Part shown: positions 33,695-45,800 of the stretch, one piece after another
How the letters are laid out: every line of letters begins with the position of its first letter
Numbering within the stretch: the stretch's first letter is position 1
Notes under the pieces: model-generated
Told to the model about the DNA's origin: nothing
What the model saw: only the letters and a program-made list of their open reading frames with translations
Database searches by the model: none
Position numbers and translations under genes: made by a program
DNA from: Halichondria panicea
Lineage: Eukaryota > Porifera > Demospongiae > Suberitida > Halichondriidae
DNA length: 64,000 bases
Direction of reading: 5' to 3'
Assembly (NCBI RefSeq): GCF_963675165.1
Contig: NC_087386.1
Location: forward strand, 2,234,169 to 2,298,168

Positions 33695-34253
33695 TGCACT
33701 GACTAAGAGAAACCACTAGCTCCCTTTTAGGGGTCGTAACTTGTGTCCAATTTATTTGTAGCTCTTTGATAAAGGCACCACAAGATGGTAGACTGAGATC
33801 AACAATTGTTTTTCGTGCCGTCGTTTTCTGTTTTGCCTTAATATCTCTGAACCTCTCTAGAACGGTTTGACATAGAAAAATACTTCTTAGAGGCCGTCCG
33901 TCTATTGTAGTATGCAGTATACATTTTTGTATATACTGTACTTACCTAACCTTCATGTTTAAAATGACGGGTTATGTTGTATCTATCTCCAGGTTCTGTG
34001 GGGTGACGTAGACACAGCTATACACATTCACGACATGCTTTATCATGTGATGGAGAGACACAACTTCCTACCCGAGGCATTCACTCATGACTTCAGGGTT
34101 CACTGGGGAAACCACCCTCTCAGGCCTGAGTTCATTGAGAGCACTTACTTCCTCTACAAGGTACACCGTCATGTGTGTGTGGGGTGTGTGGGTGTTTGTG
34201 TGTGGGGGGATGGGGGTGGGTGGGTGTGTGTGTGTGTGTGGGGTGGGTGGGGG

Positions 34254-35545
34254 TCCACGGAATTCAAGTTATGGCAGCTGAAAAGAATAATTAAATTGAG
34301 GGGGGGGGAGAGAGTTGCAGTTAATTTCAACAGCTATTAACTTTAGTACCGTTGATCGAATCTCCAACATTTTGTGATTTTCGGAAAGCTTAGAAAATTT
34401 CCTTTCAAATGATGTATTTCAATCCAAAATTTCGTCGGGGCCATAATTTGTCATTTTTTGGCCTTGGACCATGGGCTATTATTCATGGTATCGCCAAATT
34501 GGCAAATACTTTTATCGCAAATAAGAATTTGATGATGCTATTTGAAAGGTGTGTTTCTAAGCTTTCAGAAAATAATATTATTGTTGAAATTGGATCCACG
34601 GAATTCAAGTTATGGCCTTTCAACAGCTATTAACTTTAGTACTGTTGATCGAATCTCCAAAATTTTGTGATTTTCGGAAAGCTTAGAAAATTTCCTTTCA
34701 AATGATGTATTTCAATCCAAAATTTCGTCGGCGCCATAATTTGTCATCTTTCGGCCTTGGACCATGGGCTATTATTCATGGTATCGCCTAATTGGAAATA
34801 TTTTTATCGTTCAAATAAGAATTTTGATGATGCTATTTGAAAAGTGTGTTTCTAAGCTTTCAGAAAATAATATTATCGTTGAAATTGGATCCACGGAATT
34901 CAAGTTATGGCCTTTCAACAGCTATTAACTTTAGTACCGTTGATCGAATCTCCAAAATTTTGTGATTTCGGAAAGCTTAGAAAATTTCCTTTCAAATGAT
35001 ATATTTCAATCCAAAATTTCGTCGGGGCCATAATTTGTCATTTTTCGGCCTTTGACCATGGGCTATTATTATTCATGGTATCGCCTAATTGGAAATATTT
35101 TTATCGTTCAAATAAGAATTTTGATGATGCTATTTAAAAGGTGTGTTTCTAAGCTTTCAGAAAATAATATTATCGTTGAAATTGGATCCACGGAATTCAA
35201 GTTATGGCAGCTGAAAAGAATAATTAAATTGAGGGGGGGGGGGGGGCGGGAGTTGCAGTTAATTTCAACAGCTATTAACTTTAGTACCGTTGATCGAATC
35301 TCCAAAATTTGGTGATTTTTCGGAAAGCTTAGAAAATTTCCTTTCAAATGATGTACTTCAATCCAAAATTTCGTCGGGGCCATAATTTGTCATTTTTCGG
35401 CCTTGGACCATGGGCTATTATTCATGGTATCGCCTAATTGGCAAATACTTTTATCGTTCAAATAAGAATTTTGATGATGCTATTTGAAAGGTGTGTTTCT
35501 AAGCTTTCAGAAATAATATTGTCGTTGAAATTGGATCCACGGAAT
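34254..35545. repeat. Intronic satellite, about 4 units (EDEM3-2)
   Basis: The same roughly 300-350-bp unit as in EDEM3-1, with starts near 34255, 34596, 34891, 35187 and a partial one at 35538. Middle units lack the G-run/AAAAGAATAATT part, so there are two unit types. Confidence 0.9.
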
Positions 35546-36879
35546 TCGAGTTATGGCAGCTGATAAATTGAGGGGGGGGAGAGTTGCAGTTAATTTTAAT
35601 TTGGGGGTGGGTGTGTATGTGTGGGGTGGGGGGGTGGGTGTGTGTGTGTGGGGTGGGTGTGTGTGTTTACTCTATGCATTAGCTGTACATGTATATATCA
35701 CTTTCTGTTGTTTTGAAGAAAGCATCTCAGTAATTGGAATATTTCTGTAAGTACTGTAATCGACCAAAGCTTGTGATGCTACTGCTCTAACTCTACTCTA
35801 TGTATTATTTTGATGGCTAAGTAGTTAATGTGCAGGCGACTGGAGATCCATACTACCTGGACGTGGGTCGATCAGTGGTGAACAACTTGAACAAGTACGC
35901 CAGAGTGAGGTGTGGCTTCGCTGCCATCAAGGACCTCAGGACCAACGCTCACGAGGACAGGTAAGTCAGGGGAACCATGTGTCTGTGTATGTACTAATAG
36001 TTAGAATTTAGTTCCCATGTAGATCTCGCAATAATCGGTACTTGTATGGCATCACAATCCTTGCCAGAATGCAAAGGTTAGATCGCAAAGTCTTAATAAA
36101 CTCATTCACAAAGGGTTTAATATTCTAGTAGTACGATATCATTTCATTGGCAATCTTCGATACTGTATAGAATGGACTCCTTCGTACTGGCTGAGACGTT
36201 CAAGTATCTGTTCCTGTTGTTTGCTGACGAGGGGGACAGTCCCCTGAACATGGATGACTTTGTGTTCACGACTGAGGCCCATCTCTTCCCCTTCTCCCTC
36301 GCCAGCGCTAACACCACCCTCAATAGAGTCGTCCAAGAGGCAGTGAGTGGGTACAATACATACACAGTGTAGCGGCTATGCTGCTTCAGTATGCATTTTT
36401 TAGGTGCAGCTGCACATTGTAGGGGGGGGGGGGTAAGGCAGCTCTTTTATAGAGATTACCTTCTTTTGAATGAGGTTATGGTAGCCTGGCTGTGTGTGAG
36501 TGTGTCAGGTGTTGTTCTCTCTCTGTGTAGTTACTGGTGAAGAACACAGACCTGGTGAATATGAGCACTGTCACTGTCACCACTAGCGGACCAGACTCTT
36601 CTGGGAAGGCAGCAAAGAACAAACCAGTCGCTGACAGCTTCACTAAAGGTTCACTGAAACACACAGTAGACACCATGTACAGTAGTAGCCAATAATCCCG
36701 TCTAGTCAGCACAGTTGTAGTTGTTTATAATTATACACCCCCTCACACCCACACACACACACACACCACACACCATGAATTACCATGAATTAAGTAGCTA
36801 CTGTATTTGTCTGGAGATGGTTTCCAAACTTCTACACCTCCATCACTAACCCCCCCCCCTCACACACACACACACACAG

Positions 36880-37350
36880 GCGTCTCCTGTTCACTGACGA
36901 GAGTGTCCTCTCTAACGAGGTGGGTAAAGGAGAGGCTGCTGTCAAATGGTATAAGAGACAAAGCAAGGGCAAACTCCACCCACTCAATCAGAGGTGGATT
37001 ATAACGAGCAGGGGCCCACTCATGATGTGTGTAGTTCATGGTTCATCGAGCCAGTACAGTGGATGGAAAGCTCTCTACTGGGCAAAGTGGAGGGGAAGGT
37101 GAGGCTGCTACTTGTGCATTAGCTAAAAATAGATACGTATCTTGAAAGCCCGTAATTTGTGTTCTGATTGTCCAATTTCAAACTAATTGATGCATTCAAG
37201 AGCTCTCAGAATTACCTTTCCAGTGTTGTGCTTAGATACATGTACAAGTTTTATGATTAGTCAATATCCAATTTTAACAAGACTATAATTATAGCCTTGC
37301 GTTATTATCTAGAATTCAACTGTTTAGCTCGTAGACTTTACTGTACATTC

Positions 37351-37396
<46 letters not shown>

Positions 37397-37561
37397 CGGC
37401 AGATTGTGTCTCAAGTGCTCGGCTCGTCTGGGGTCATTCAACTGTGGTCAGGTGATCAGTACTCGTGTGGGCAGTGGGTCACGCCCTCCTTCCAGATACA
37501 CAAGGCACGAATAGACGAAACCAGATCACTCACTAGGAGAAAAGTGGACAAAACTGTATAG
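36880..37561 (+). pseudogene. DUSP12: DUSP12 3' fragment C
   Basis: Last two DUSP12 exons (36880-37098 and about 37403-37561). It shares the one-base loss of fragment B (TATAAGAGACAAAGC), carries a two-base loss at the start of the last exon (ATTGTGTCTC versus ATTCTGTGTCTC), and gains two bases at AACTGTGGTCAGG. It cannot encode the zinc domain. Follows EDEM3-2. Confidence 0.87.
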
Positions 37562-37836
37562 CTAGCAAATTACTGAATTATTGTCCAAATTCAAACATTA
37601 ATTTTTTCGATCATTTGAAGGTTTATTGATTGAACAATAAATGATGTCATACTAATTCAATGTACCATGTACTGCATGTACAAATAATAGCATAAGAAGC
37701 GTCAATTATTATTCACTGCAAATTCAACATTTTTCGATCATTAATTTGATAGATTATTGATTGGAGAATATGAATGATACCACACAGTACTGCATGTACA
37801 TAGCATAAATTATATTAGTAACTAATAAACAAATGG

Positions 37837-38598
37837 TCATAACAATTTGTCTGTTGTTTGGATAGTCCTCAAACTTGTGTCTATAGCAAACGTGAGTCTG
37901 CTTGGCAGTGACAGCCGCCGTACTGTGGCTTGTTCTTGACTGCTCTGAGTTGTGCAAGGATGACGTGACATCGGTACTGATGTGTGTAGGCCCAGAGGAA
38001 CAACAGAGTGGCTACAATCAGGCCAGCAAGGGGTGAGTCTGCAATGAAACATTCATCAAGGCTGACATTCAAATAGAGACTCCTAAACAAGAATTAACAA
38101 CCCACACACAAGTCAACAATTACACAGTAGTACCAAGGGCGTATAAAAGAAGAGAGGGCATGCAACTCCTATATGAGCAGAGTTCAAACGTGGGCGGATG
38201 AATATGCATGAAATGCTAAAAATAGAAATTTCTATTTTTAGCACTTCATGCAAATGCACACATTCCTCCGCCCACGTTTGAACTCTGCTAGCTACGTGTA
38301 CTGATAGTGGAGTTGCATGCCCTCTCTTCTTTTATACGCCCTTGGTAGTACACTTACAATTAATACTTAATCAAGGTATGTAACTGATACACTGTATATA
38401 TTGACCCTGACTGACCTCCTTGAGTCTTGGGCACACTAGGTTCATCCAGCTCCAGCCACTCTCACTCCTCAGCTTACCATACTTGTACACATCTCTGGTT
38501 AAACTTGGCAGATATTGTCTCCAATAGACAAGAGCATGAACTAGCAGTCCAGAACCAATCCACAGTAGCCAGGAGATGCTCACATGCTGATCAGCCAT
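37837..38598 (-). pseudogene. SRD5A3: SRD5A3-like copy C, exon 2 absent
   Basis: Exon 1 (38598 to about 38410) retains HVSISWLLWIGSG, VYWRQYLPSL and KYGKLRSESGW. The sequence then jumps at about 38383 straight to intron DNA beyond exon 2, so the WFTHFY and RRLFECL region is missing. Exon 3 (38050-37837) keeps LIVATLLFLWAYTHQYRCHV and ends in a stop without the catalytic tail. The palindromic MITE sits between them. Confidence 0.8.
38133..38345. mobile_element. Foldback MITE, copy C
   Basis: Same palindrome as 20428-20638, at the same intron site, with a small difference in the left arm (GTGGGCGGATGAATATGC instead of GTGTGCATGACAG). Confidence 0.85.
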
Positions 38599-38652
38599 TA
38601 TCCTCTGGCACGAGAGTGGTCGACCAGCTTCCCCACTTTGTCACTGAGATCT

Positions 38653-38692
<40 letters not shown>

Positions 38693-38809
38693 GTGGAGGA
38701 AACTGCAAGTGCTGGTGTTGCCCAGCTGTGCATGTACAATGCTGACACAGGAAAAAGCATGACCTTATAATAAGTCTACAAAATATGAATGGCAGATATA
38801 AATACGTAC

Positions 38810-39686
38810 CAAACTCAATGAAGTGGTACGGTCGACTGGCCTTGTGTAGATCGTTGCCATGTTGCTCACTGAAGTCTTTGTGTAGATTCTCGAGGTAGTT
38901 AAAGGCCAGCTTGGCAGGATAGGTGGGATCACACAGGGCGAGGTAGCATATCCCTTCCTCAAGGATGTAGCTGTGTGGGGGGTCATGTTAGTGTGTGTGC
39001 TTCAAGCTCAAAGTCATCTCCCCTCATCCACCATTAAACTGGAGTATAATATCACCAACCAAGTTCCAACTATTCTTAGACTAGTCTTAGACTACATGTA
39101 CACTGGTAGTTCCTTGTTAGACAATCACTATAGAGGGACCTATGTATAACACACACCACTTACAATGTGTATGGTACAGTTAAGCAAATGCTCACAAACA
39201 AAAGGCCATCCATTGCATCAGTTTATACCATGACAGAGCACCAATCATCATACACACCACGAGGCAATAATGACATTCACAGGAGAGTGCTTACTGGAAC
39301 ACCATACGACCCGGGTCACACTCGATTGAGCATCGAGGGGGGCTGACTGACGACAGCTTGCGGAATATCTGCTTGGCCTTGGGTTGGTATTCAGCATAAT
39401 CCCGGCCAGACTGCAGAGGGAGAATGCAACAATTCAGTTAATTCAAGCTGTTAAAGATAGCACACACTACACACGTATTATTCTAGCAAGGTTCTCTTTA
39501 TATGTCTACAGAATCATGACTTGACAACTATTCATGTCACTGAGCTGCATACAGTACAGTGTCCTGATGGGACCAATGTAGACTGTACTGTATTATCTAC
39601 TGTAGCTCCTCTACCTCTTCATTGACAATGGATGCTGACAGAGGTAGTCCATCACTGGCTCTGGCAATTAGTGTCAGGTGGGCCAT
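38810..39686 (-). CDS. SEC22: SEC22 longin-domain exons, copy C
   Basis: The ATG is at 39686-39684 and exon 3 at 38970-38810, with exon 2 between in the same phases as copy A. The frame is open and encodes the longin fold only. Changes are conservative (for example NDVHK becomes NDLHK). The R-SNARE helix and anchor are again missing. A one-base loss just upstream of the exon 3 acceptor lies in the intron and does not alter coding. Confidence 0.8.
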
Positions 39687-39894
39687 TGTTCCTGAGCTCT
39701 TCTTTCTTCATTGCTTCTTCTTCTGATATGTACTTGCTTTATGTATGTTCTGTGCTCTATTTGGAACAATAATTATGTGTCCTTTGAACCCTTTCTTTAT
39801 TGAACAATGTGTGGGTGTTGCTACAAGCCCCTCCCCCTCATGCCTCTAGCCACCCACAAAGAAATATAAGGGGCGTTCCAGACCTTCTTTTGAA
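39687..39894. promoter_or_regulatory. Putative bidirectional promoter, SEC22-C / RD3
   Basis: Divergent spacer with AAATATAAGGGG about 30 bp before the RD3 ATG, nearly identical to copies A, B and D. Confidence 0.55.
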
Positions 39895-42800
39895 ATGGCT
39901 GAATCTACAACACTGAATGCTGCTAGTTCCCCACAGTTGATGGAGGATTGGCTTGGCACTGATGGTCTCTATAATTGGGAGAGGGTATGATATTCACATG
40001 GTAGATAGATACTCAATGATCAGTGCATTCTCCTAGTGCCTAGATGTACTTGTTGACCACCCATAAACACACTTGGCATCATTCATTCATCACAGTATAG
40101 TGCCTACACTCTACCTTGTCAGTGTGAGGTGTTTTATCTCATGTTGTTGTTCTCTCCACATGTACCACTCTCTGGATGGACAACAGGGAAGGATTGAGGT
40201 ACGTATTTAGTATGATCACATTCTACCAAGCTGACATGCTTGTGCTCTGAGCACTTGTTGTTAGGAGGTAGACAGTGTAAAGAAGAGCACATACGGATAA
40301 CTGAATGTGATACTATTCCTTAATTGAGACAAGTAGATCTACTCGTAGTATAGCCTCCTTCACCGGCCTTCATAGAAAAGAAGGCCTGCTATCGACTGCT
40401 TGCGCATGCGCCAAATTATTGGATATTTTTTCCCGTAAAATTTCCTATAATACTGGATTCATCAGAGAAAATATCCTAAAAGTCATACACAGAGCTATAT
40501 AGCTAGCTAGCTAGAGACAGAGCTGTGTAGGTTTGTTGTACAGCTATTTTCTTTTGATAGAATCAGTAGCAGTAGTATAGTAGACTTTCACCAAAGTTAG
40601 TGTTAAATGGGCGTGGCCTGTCCATATAGGCTCTTGTCAGCTTTCACTCCGTTCAGACGATCGTCATCCACACTGTTGCAGGCTGTGAGTCTTTTGTTAA
40701 CATAGCAGGCTAAGGGTAGCTATCAGAGAATGCTATCAAATGGGCTCAATCGAACTTTCTATCTACTTCCTTCAATCCACTTTCGTTCGTTGTGATGTCA
40801 CAGTTTTACTGAGCATATACGATGTTATCCAAAACCCCCAGATACCGGGGGGATATTAGCGCATGCGCAAGCAGTCGATACCAGGCCCACTTCCCTAAGT
40901 GAAGTGGGAAGTGCGGCCTGGGATCGAGGCTACTCGTAGTAGTACCTGAAAGTATGCATGGTTAATCAAGTGTTTCAGTCTGCATGTTTGGCTGTCCACA
41001 ATTGTTTCCCCTCCCCTGTGTCATGCATCACCAGTGTACTGTATCACTGCACTAATGTTCTCTTCCTTCCATTTCATGTATCTCCACCTCACCTTTGACT
41101 GACCCTCTGAAACAACAGAATGTAAGTTGGTGGGTGTTGTCAGAGTATTTAGTGTCTGTTGCATATTCTGTGATGTTTCTACTTCCCCATTATTACTCTT
41201 GTGTGTGTGCAGTGCCATAGTGTTATATAGGGAAATATTTAGTATGATCACATTCAACCTCGTAATCATTCATTTACTATCTTCCCACGTGTTTGCCCTG
41301 TGGACTCTCCCTCTCTGGATCAATAGTTTGTAAGTTGTGTTTGCACATGCACACTCATTTTAATGGTTACTAGGAACTCGTAAATTGTCTTTGTCTCTTT
41401 CCATATTGCCAACTTGGTATTAGCCGAGGCCCACACAACTTATTAGGTTGTAGTTTTAATATTCGTAGAATATACACCTAAGTTCATTAGTTGGTACGTA
41501 CATTATCGTGTTTGTCTCTTCCCATGCACACACTCATTCCTATGTTGGACCACACACTGATTTGGACTACTGTAGGAGGTGAGCTTCTTACGAGTACTCA
41601 ATGTCCACACACTAAAATGGTTCAGCTGCAATGTGTGTGGATGTACTGGTTACCTAGCATCATTAGCGTGTGTCCCTTGTCCTCTAGAGCTGACCCTCTC
41701 CCTCGTATAGGGTAGACCACGGCTTTGAACTTGTTGAATTCGTAATCCCATTTACGGGCACAATTTCGAAATACCACCATTGTGTACATTGTGTACATGT
41801 AAATTTGTGTTTATGTAAATTCCCCAACCAATTAAGTGCCTACTGAACCTAAAACTTGTTGCCTATTTCTCAATGTTTCCCCAACTTTTTTATTTCTTAG
41901 CTTTTCTATGCCAGGTCTAGCCACTTGTTGCTATGTGTAGTCAGTCCCATACACACCAGCGTTCAACTGATCTGATGTCTTGTATGTGTATTAAGATTAA
42001 ATCTCTCCCTCACATGTACCATTTGACGTGTCTCAGTCTTGGATTAAGGTATGTTGTGATTGTGTGTGTCTTATGGAGTGCATGTGTTGTATTGTACGAC
42101 AAACAAAATCATACATATCAAAGTTGTACATGTAAGATGCTTTTGTTGTACCGTTTACCGTCCCTTCCACTGACCCACCCACTGACCCTTCCATTATCTG
42201 CTATTGCTAGTACTGAGTACCTGTGTGTGTACTAGCCAGTGTGTGTACTACCAGTGTTCATATCACTCTCTCCTCACATGTACCCTCTGTGGACTGTTAC
42301 TCAACAACAGCGCGTGAGTTTATTGCATGTACATATAATGGCGTACTAGGCTGACTTGTATACATGTACTACTGCATGAAGGCAGAAAGAATAACTTGCG
42401 TGACTTTATTTAGGATTAGTACGTACTGAAAGTTTCATGCTGTACAGACGTTAGACTGGCGGCGATAGAGCGACTGGCAAACTGCCTATCAGTCACTTGT
42501 CTCAGCTGAAGTGTAATAAATCGTATGACACTACTAAACATGAATATCGTTATAGATAATGTGGTTAAATTTTGCTACGAGATTCAGCTACTATGGAATG
42601 CACTGAATCCCCTGAAGTGTAAGTGCGGTTACAATTACAGGGCTAATATGATGTTGAGCAATCTGATAGGCTGCAATGCTCGTTGCAGCTGAGACGAGTG
42701 ACTGATAGGCAGTTTGCCAGTCCCTCGCGCTACGCACGCGAGGGGCTGTCGCCGCCAGTCTATACAGACGTGTACTTGCAATAATTGATGTATACATGTG

Positions 42801-45800
42801 TGAATGCATTCGTGTATTTGAACATGTTCATTTCTCTACATGTCCGTGTCCTACTGCTTGTTAATGTGACTACTGCTAATGATTACTGGAACAACAGAAT
42901 GTAAGTTACAGTATGCAGACATGTATGAATGCACTCACTGCTCCTACCATCATCCCCCTCTCTCTGTTTCCATGTGTGTCTCACGCTGGTGTCTCATTGG
43001 ACTAAACAGAAGGTGAGCGGGACACTGCACTGACTTGTGACTGTACTTGTGTCAGTAATGTTTGAGGTGCATGAGTACATGTGTATTGGCATTCATAGTG
43101 TACAGGTTTGTGATTATATTCTTTTCTCTCTCCCTACATTTCCATGGTTACTGAATATCTGGAACGATAGGAAGTGAGTTAAACAATGTTGGCAAACATA
43201 CCGTACACCTCATGTGTGTTCAGTTTGTAATAGTCTCATATCCTTACCTGACTCTAGTAGCTACACTGGTTGCTTCTATAGACAACTCATAATGTGTGAC
43301 CACAAACACACATTCTAACCCACTCTTGTTCACCTTGTCCAGGTTAAGGCTAGGTATGAGAGTAAACTGAAGAGTCATGAGACGGTGAGTGTTGACAGTT
43401 GCACTTACTACTCTCGTGGTAAGAGTGGTACACGTAGTCTAGCAGAACGACAATGTGTGTACATGTACTGTCCATTGTATGATGAATGTTTGCTTTTTGT
43501 CTACCTTTGTGTATGCTTTATATGTCCACTTTTACTGTTTGACTGTGTGAGGTTATACCGTATAGCGGGTAAATATAATAATTTTTATTATTATGATATT
43601 CTCGCCAAGGTTGGTGGTTGCTGATTTTGATAATTTGTACATTTGTATCAGCTGCATGTTCTATTTAGTGGAATGCTCATTCAGTCGTATATAAAGTTTA
43701 TAATAATATTTTTACTCCCCCAGAGAAGAGCTGCCCTCCAACAGAGACTGTCTGGTGACATCACTGACCAGGACCGGAGACAACTGCTGGGAGAGCTGGA
43801 GGAGGTGGAGGGGGAGATCAAGAAGTGGGTCTCAGAGATAGAAGCGTCTGAGAGGAATATACATCGCTATGAGAATGCTATTGCTGAGACACGAGGAGAA
43901 GGACAGGAGAGACAGAGAAGGAAAGGTGAGGGGAGCAAGGAACTTTATAGTACAGTGAGTGTTGATGCTCATAGTTGCAATCACTCGTACCTGTAGCAAC
44001 TTACATGTAGTGTGTTATTACAGGGGCGTAGCTACCATTGTTTCCTGGTTGCCCAGAAACCCCCCCAGGAGCTGCTGAGAAAATTGGGCAGGGCTCCCCA
44101 ATAATTGAAATCAAGCAGCCCTGCCCATCTTTTCATGCACGTGGCTGCAAATCATGTAGAGATAGCACCGTGAATCGTTTCACTTTGGCTAGCTTTGTCT
44201 CAGCTAGCTAGCTAGCTACCTCAAACAAAGAAGACCAAGACTTAAGTTCTAGTATCAATCCTGCATGCTCCAGTATTCTCAGACTCAGCTCTAAGCACAA
44301 CTTTATTCGATATTCAGGAAGGACAAGTTTAGAACAATCTCAGCCACATGAAACCTCTCAGGTAAATGTATTGGTGCTCAGCTAGACTAGCAATACACAA
44401 TTGACACCTGCCTTTTTGAATGTCTATAGCTAGCTAGACTAGCTAGTCTAGCTAGCTTCTCACAAACATGTAAAAAAAAGTCATTACAAACAATGAGCAG
44501 TAGGTGTAACCAGTAGGTGTGCCCCAATCAAGAGGGTGTGGCACCGGAAGTAGGCGTGGTTAAATTTCCCGGCGCTACCGCGCCGCTGGTTTTTCAAAAG
44601 GAAACCCCTATGTCAAAAGTCTGGCTACGCCCCTGTATTAGTAGACTGTACCTACAGCTGTTGTGAGGTCCTCATACTTTATATAATCGTGTATTGCAAA
44701 AGCGTTGGCTCCACCCAACATTTTCGTTCGCTTATCACATTTGTTGTGTTGCTAGGCAACTGCCCCTGATTGTGCACACTACAGTGTACTAGAGCATTGT
44801 TCCTGTTACTACTCTACACACTGTGGTGGTATGGATATGGTTTATTGGACTTTATTAATACTAACTTTCAATGATTTGGGTTCGTGACGTTGTACTGTGT
44901 TACTTAATCATGACATCATCATGTTAATTCAAGCATAGCACATTCCTGTAGTGATCAGCCACATCATTATTACCCAGTACATGTATTCCCTGTCATTGGT
45001 GGGTCACCCACTTAGCAAGCTTTAAAGGTTTACGATTTAAAGGTGGTTTATGTTCAGCTGCTTCATGTCCTTCATTTCCACTGACACTTCATTGGCTTCT
45101 TACGTATACGCACAGCTGCTGTGTCCAGTTAAAGCAGTTACCATGTATAGTGCGATATTTTCGAGGGGCTTAATTTTCGCTGATTTCATGGGTTAGCAAT
45201 CCACGAAAATTGTTCTAATTATCTGCTATAACATGCAAAGATTAAAGGCATGGCTTCCGGTAAGCGGTCAACCCACAAACATTGAGTGCAACGAAATGCT
45301 TTAGAGGTCATTAGAAATATAAGTTCCTTGAAAATGTCGCACTATAAGGTATTATGTACATGTACATGCAGTACCTATGTAGTCATGTTCTTATCAACTA
45401 TTTGCTCCACCCACCACCTTTTTAAGCTTGCGTAGGCAACTGACTGTATTGTACAGTTTAGGCAGACCAGCAATCATTTTATGACATGTACAAGCCCGAG
45501 AGCGAGTTGCATAAAACATGATGCTATTGTTATGTGTTTTATACCTCACCAAATTATGCTTTAAGGTGACGTGATCGGACTGTATGACTTTATACATACT
45601 TGTTGCCTTTATATTGTTTACATGTTTTCCAGACCTCAATGTAATTTTCATTCCCATTGTTCATTCCCCCACCCACTCACAACCACCATGCTTTTTATTT
45701 ACATTGATAATTATGTGTTTTGCTTCATATCCATTGGGTTGTGGGGCGTACCCTCTACTGTGCTTACTACATGTGTACTTAATAGTGACATCCATGAATG

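Larger units (their letters stand above)
29632..36695 (+). pseudogene. EDEM3: EDEM3-like alpha-mannosidase, most complete copy (EDEM3-2)
   Basis: GH47 mannosidase-like protein of ER-associated degradation. Eleven exons join in phase over 1617 nt: 29632-29708, 29845-29890, 29951-30091, 30435-30704, 30994-31099, 31272-31492, 31650-31775, 33993-34160, 35836-35960, 36171-36342 and 36531-36695. Family blocks in order: [120 protein letters not shown] and FTTEAH. It is shorter than human EDEM3 (about 930 residues) and lacks the PA domain. Two defects: the start codon is GTG (29632) where EDEM3-3 has ATG, and exon 7 has TTC TGA CCT (TGA 31761-31763) where other copies read TGG. Exons otherwise look intact, so decay is recent. 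Confidence 0.83.
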
